Origin: Magnetofaba australis IT-1
GTDB taxonomy: Bacteria; Pseudomonadota; Magnetococcia; Magnetococcales; Magnetococcaceae
Length of the DNA: 64,000 nucleotides
Direction: 5' to 3'
Assembly: GCF_002109495.1 (NCBI RefSeq)
Contig: NZ_LVJN01000020.1
Coordinates: 852,300 to 916,299, forward strand
The translations under genes and the position numbers were made by a program. Below are positions 62,809 through 64,000 of the stretch, one piece after another; the stretch's first letter is position 1, and each line of letters opens with the position of its first letter. Under the pieces are notes generated by a model. The model had not been told where the DNA came from, did not search any database, and worked only from the letters and a program-made list of their open reading frames with translations.

Positions 62809-64000
62809 GTGAAACAGATCCCGGAACTCGATTTTCGCATTCTCGACTTCCTCTCCCAACAGGAGGGGCTCACCCCTCTGGACCAGATCGTGGCGGCGCT
62901 GCAACTGGACCAAAGCCAGGTGGCGGCGGTGACCAAGCTGCGCGCCGAGGCCGGGGAGCTGGTGACCGAAGAGCGCGTGTGGACCGAATATGGCGTTGGC
63001 AAGAAGGCCAAAGGCTTCGACGGCGGCATCCTGCCGGAGCGCCGCATTCTCAAGACCCTGATGAAGCTGGGGCGCGAGGCGGAGATTCCCGCCGTGGCCG
63101 AGGTCTCCGGTCTGGACGCCAAAGAGGTGGGGCAATCCCTGCGCTGGCTCAAGCAGAAGGGGTGGATGGAGCAGAAGGGCAAGACCCTGGCCATTACCGA
63201 CGCGGGTGAGAAGGCGTTTGAAGCGTGGCCTGAGGCGCTGGACGACGAGAAGCTGTTTAAAGTGTTGTGGGACGAAGGCGGCTGGCTCGACGCTGACGCC
63301 CTGACCGGCTCCGATGTGGATTTGGATGCGGCGCTCAAAGCCCTCAACGGGCGCGGCGGGGTAGTGGATCTGCGCGAGCGCAAGGCGATTCGCGTGGGGT
63401 TGAGCGAGGCCGGGCGCGCCATGATGGCGGACGGCGTGCAGCCGGTGATGCTGGCCAACCAGCTCACCCCCGACATGCTGCGCGATGGCTCCTGGCGCAA
63501 CTATCAGTTTCGCCCCTACGACGTCACCCTGGACTCCTTCAAAGTTGCGCCGGGCAAGGTGCATCCGCTCATTCGCATGATGGAGAAGACCCGCCGGGTG
63601 TTCCTGGAGATGGGTTTCGAGGAGATCGAAAGCGGCTACGTGGACTCCAGCTTCTGGGTCTTTGACGCCCTGTTCCAGCCGCAGGATCACCCCGCCCGCG
63701 AGATGCAGGACACCTTCTATGTCTCTAACCCCGGCATCTGCGATCTGCCCGAGGGGCCCAAGGTGGAGGCGGTGCGCGCCACCCATGAGAACGGCGGCGA
63801 GACCGGCTCCATCGGCTGGCGCTATGACTGGAGCGCTCGTGTCGCCTCCACCCCGGTGCTGCGCACCCACACCACCGCCGCCACCATTCGCGCCCTGGGC
63901 GAGAATCCCAATCCGCCGCGCAAGATCTTCTGTGTCGGCCCGGTGTTCCGCCGCGAGACCGTGGACTACAAGCACCTGCCCATGTTCCACCAAGTGGAGG
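62809..64000 (+). CDS. pheS: Archaeal/eukaryal-type phenylalanyl-tRNA synthetase alpha subunit (3' end outside window)
   Basis: The open frame runs from GTG 62809 (MKQIPELDFRILDFLSQQEG) to the window edge, 397 codons. The N-terminal ~215 residues look like tandem winged-helix DNA-binding-like domains (GGILPERRILKTLMKLG, GLSEAGRAMM), as in archaeal and eukaryotic PheRS alpha. The catalytic core then has MEKTRRVFLEMGFEEIESGY, FDALFQPQDHPAREMQD, RTHTTAATIRAL and motif 2 VFRRETVDYKHLPMFHQVE. Bacterial PheS is shorter, with a coiled-coil N-terminus and different signatures. The gene is thus probably acquired from Archaea or another bacterium that holds the archaeal form. pheT is expected downstream. 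Confidence 0.88.
   Translation, partial: MKQIPELDFRILDFLSQQEGLTPLDQIVAALQLDQSQVAAVTKLRAEAGELVTEERVWTEYGVGKKAKGFDGGILPERRILKTLMKLGREAEIPAVAEVSGLDAKEVGQSLRWLKQKGWMEQKGKTLAITDAGEKAFEAWPEALDDEKLFKVLWDEGGWLDADALTGSDVDLDAALKALNGRGGVVDLRERKAIRVGLSEAGRAMMADGVQPVMLANQLTPDMLRDGSWRNYQFRPYDVTLDSFKVAPGKVHPLIRMMEKTRRVFLEMGFEEIESGYVDSSFWVFDALFQPQDHPAREMQDTFYVSNPGICDLPEGPKVEAVRATHENGGETGSIGWRYDWSARVASTPVLRTHTTAATIRALGENPNPPRKIFCVGPVFRRETVDYKHLPMFHQVE

Overview
This 64 kb window is GC-rich, gene-dense DNA from a free-living, flagellated, sulfur-oxidising Gram-negative bacterium. It carries adenylylsulfate reductase (aprBA), flavocytochrome c sulfide dehydrogenase (fccAB), soxYZ, a Na+-translocating oxaloacetate decarboxylase (oadGAB) and an FlhF/FlhG-type flagellar block. 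The mixture is reminiscent of the Magnetococcia or another deep-branching sulfur-oxidising proteobacterium. That placement is inference from gene content only. No rRNA, tRNA, CRISPR array or prophage was seen.

Layout. 1-2655: an XPB-type helicase (cut by the left edge) and its Bax1/DUF790 nuclease partner. 2652-3910: two tandem, homologous exported proteins. 3909-5032: an inverted pair of 318-bp structured repeats enclosing AT-rich DNA with a frame-disrupted small gene. 5042-10243: MBL hydrolase, HDOD protein, yajC-secD-secF. 10591-14353: CheY-like regulator, a two-gene YraQ/TIGR03943 metal-permease operon with a Zur-like operator, and a KamA-family radical SAM enzyme. 14590-19635: CysE-like acyltransferase, pseF-like cytidylyltransferase, hpf, oadBAG (minus strand). 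19731-24276: hisG, cytochrome c', gph, hpt, metW and a frameshifted metX. 24628-31845: flhA-flhF-flhG-fliA-DUF2802-fliK-like-flhB2. 31871-41319: hemerythrin, map, sfsA, PDZ protein, carAB, greA (with a promoter-terminator leader), rlmE. 41354-45077: guaB and guaA, separated by a second inverted repeat pair. 45116-54584: CopZ-like protein and rdgB, then the sulfur region aprBA, YkgJ, Nudix, DUF302, fccAB, soxYZ. 54762-56198: an IS1111-type IS110 element. 56437-64000: VOC protein, rlmN, ndk, LolA-like and DUF411 exported proteins, STAS, glycerophosphodiesterase plus GlpD-like oxidase, and an archaeal/eukaryal-type pheS cut by the right edge.

The most unusual signal is non-coding. A dispersed family of 220-320 bp intergenic elements is built from consecutive perfect hairpins. 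Between copies the stems keep pairing while their sequence changes, which is a covariation pattern. A roughly 72-bp submodule is nested at different places and in both orientations. The elements sit at 3' ends of transcription units. They occur twice as head-to-head inverted pairs, and one copy has been split by the IS1111 element. Two genes (metX and the AT-rich cargo gene) are each broken by a single-base deficit in a G/C run, so assembly indels should be excluded before either is called a pseudogene.

Metabolically the right-hand half describes sulfide oxidation (FccAB), Sox carrier chemistry (SoxYZ) and sulfite to APS oxidation (AprBA). A Na+ gradient made or used by the oxaloacetate decarboxylase would complement this.
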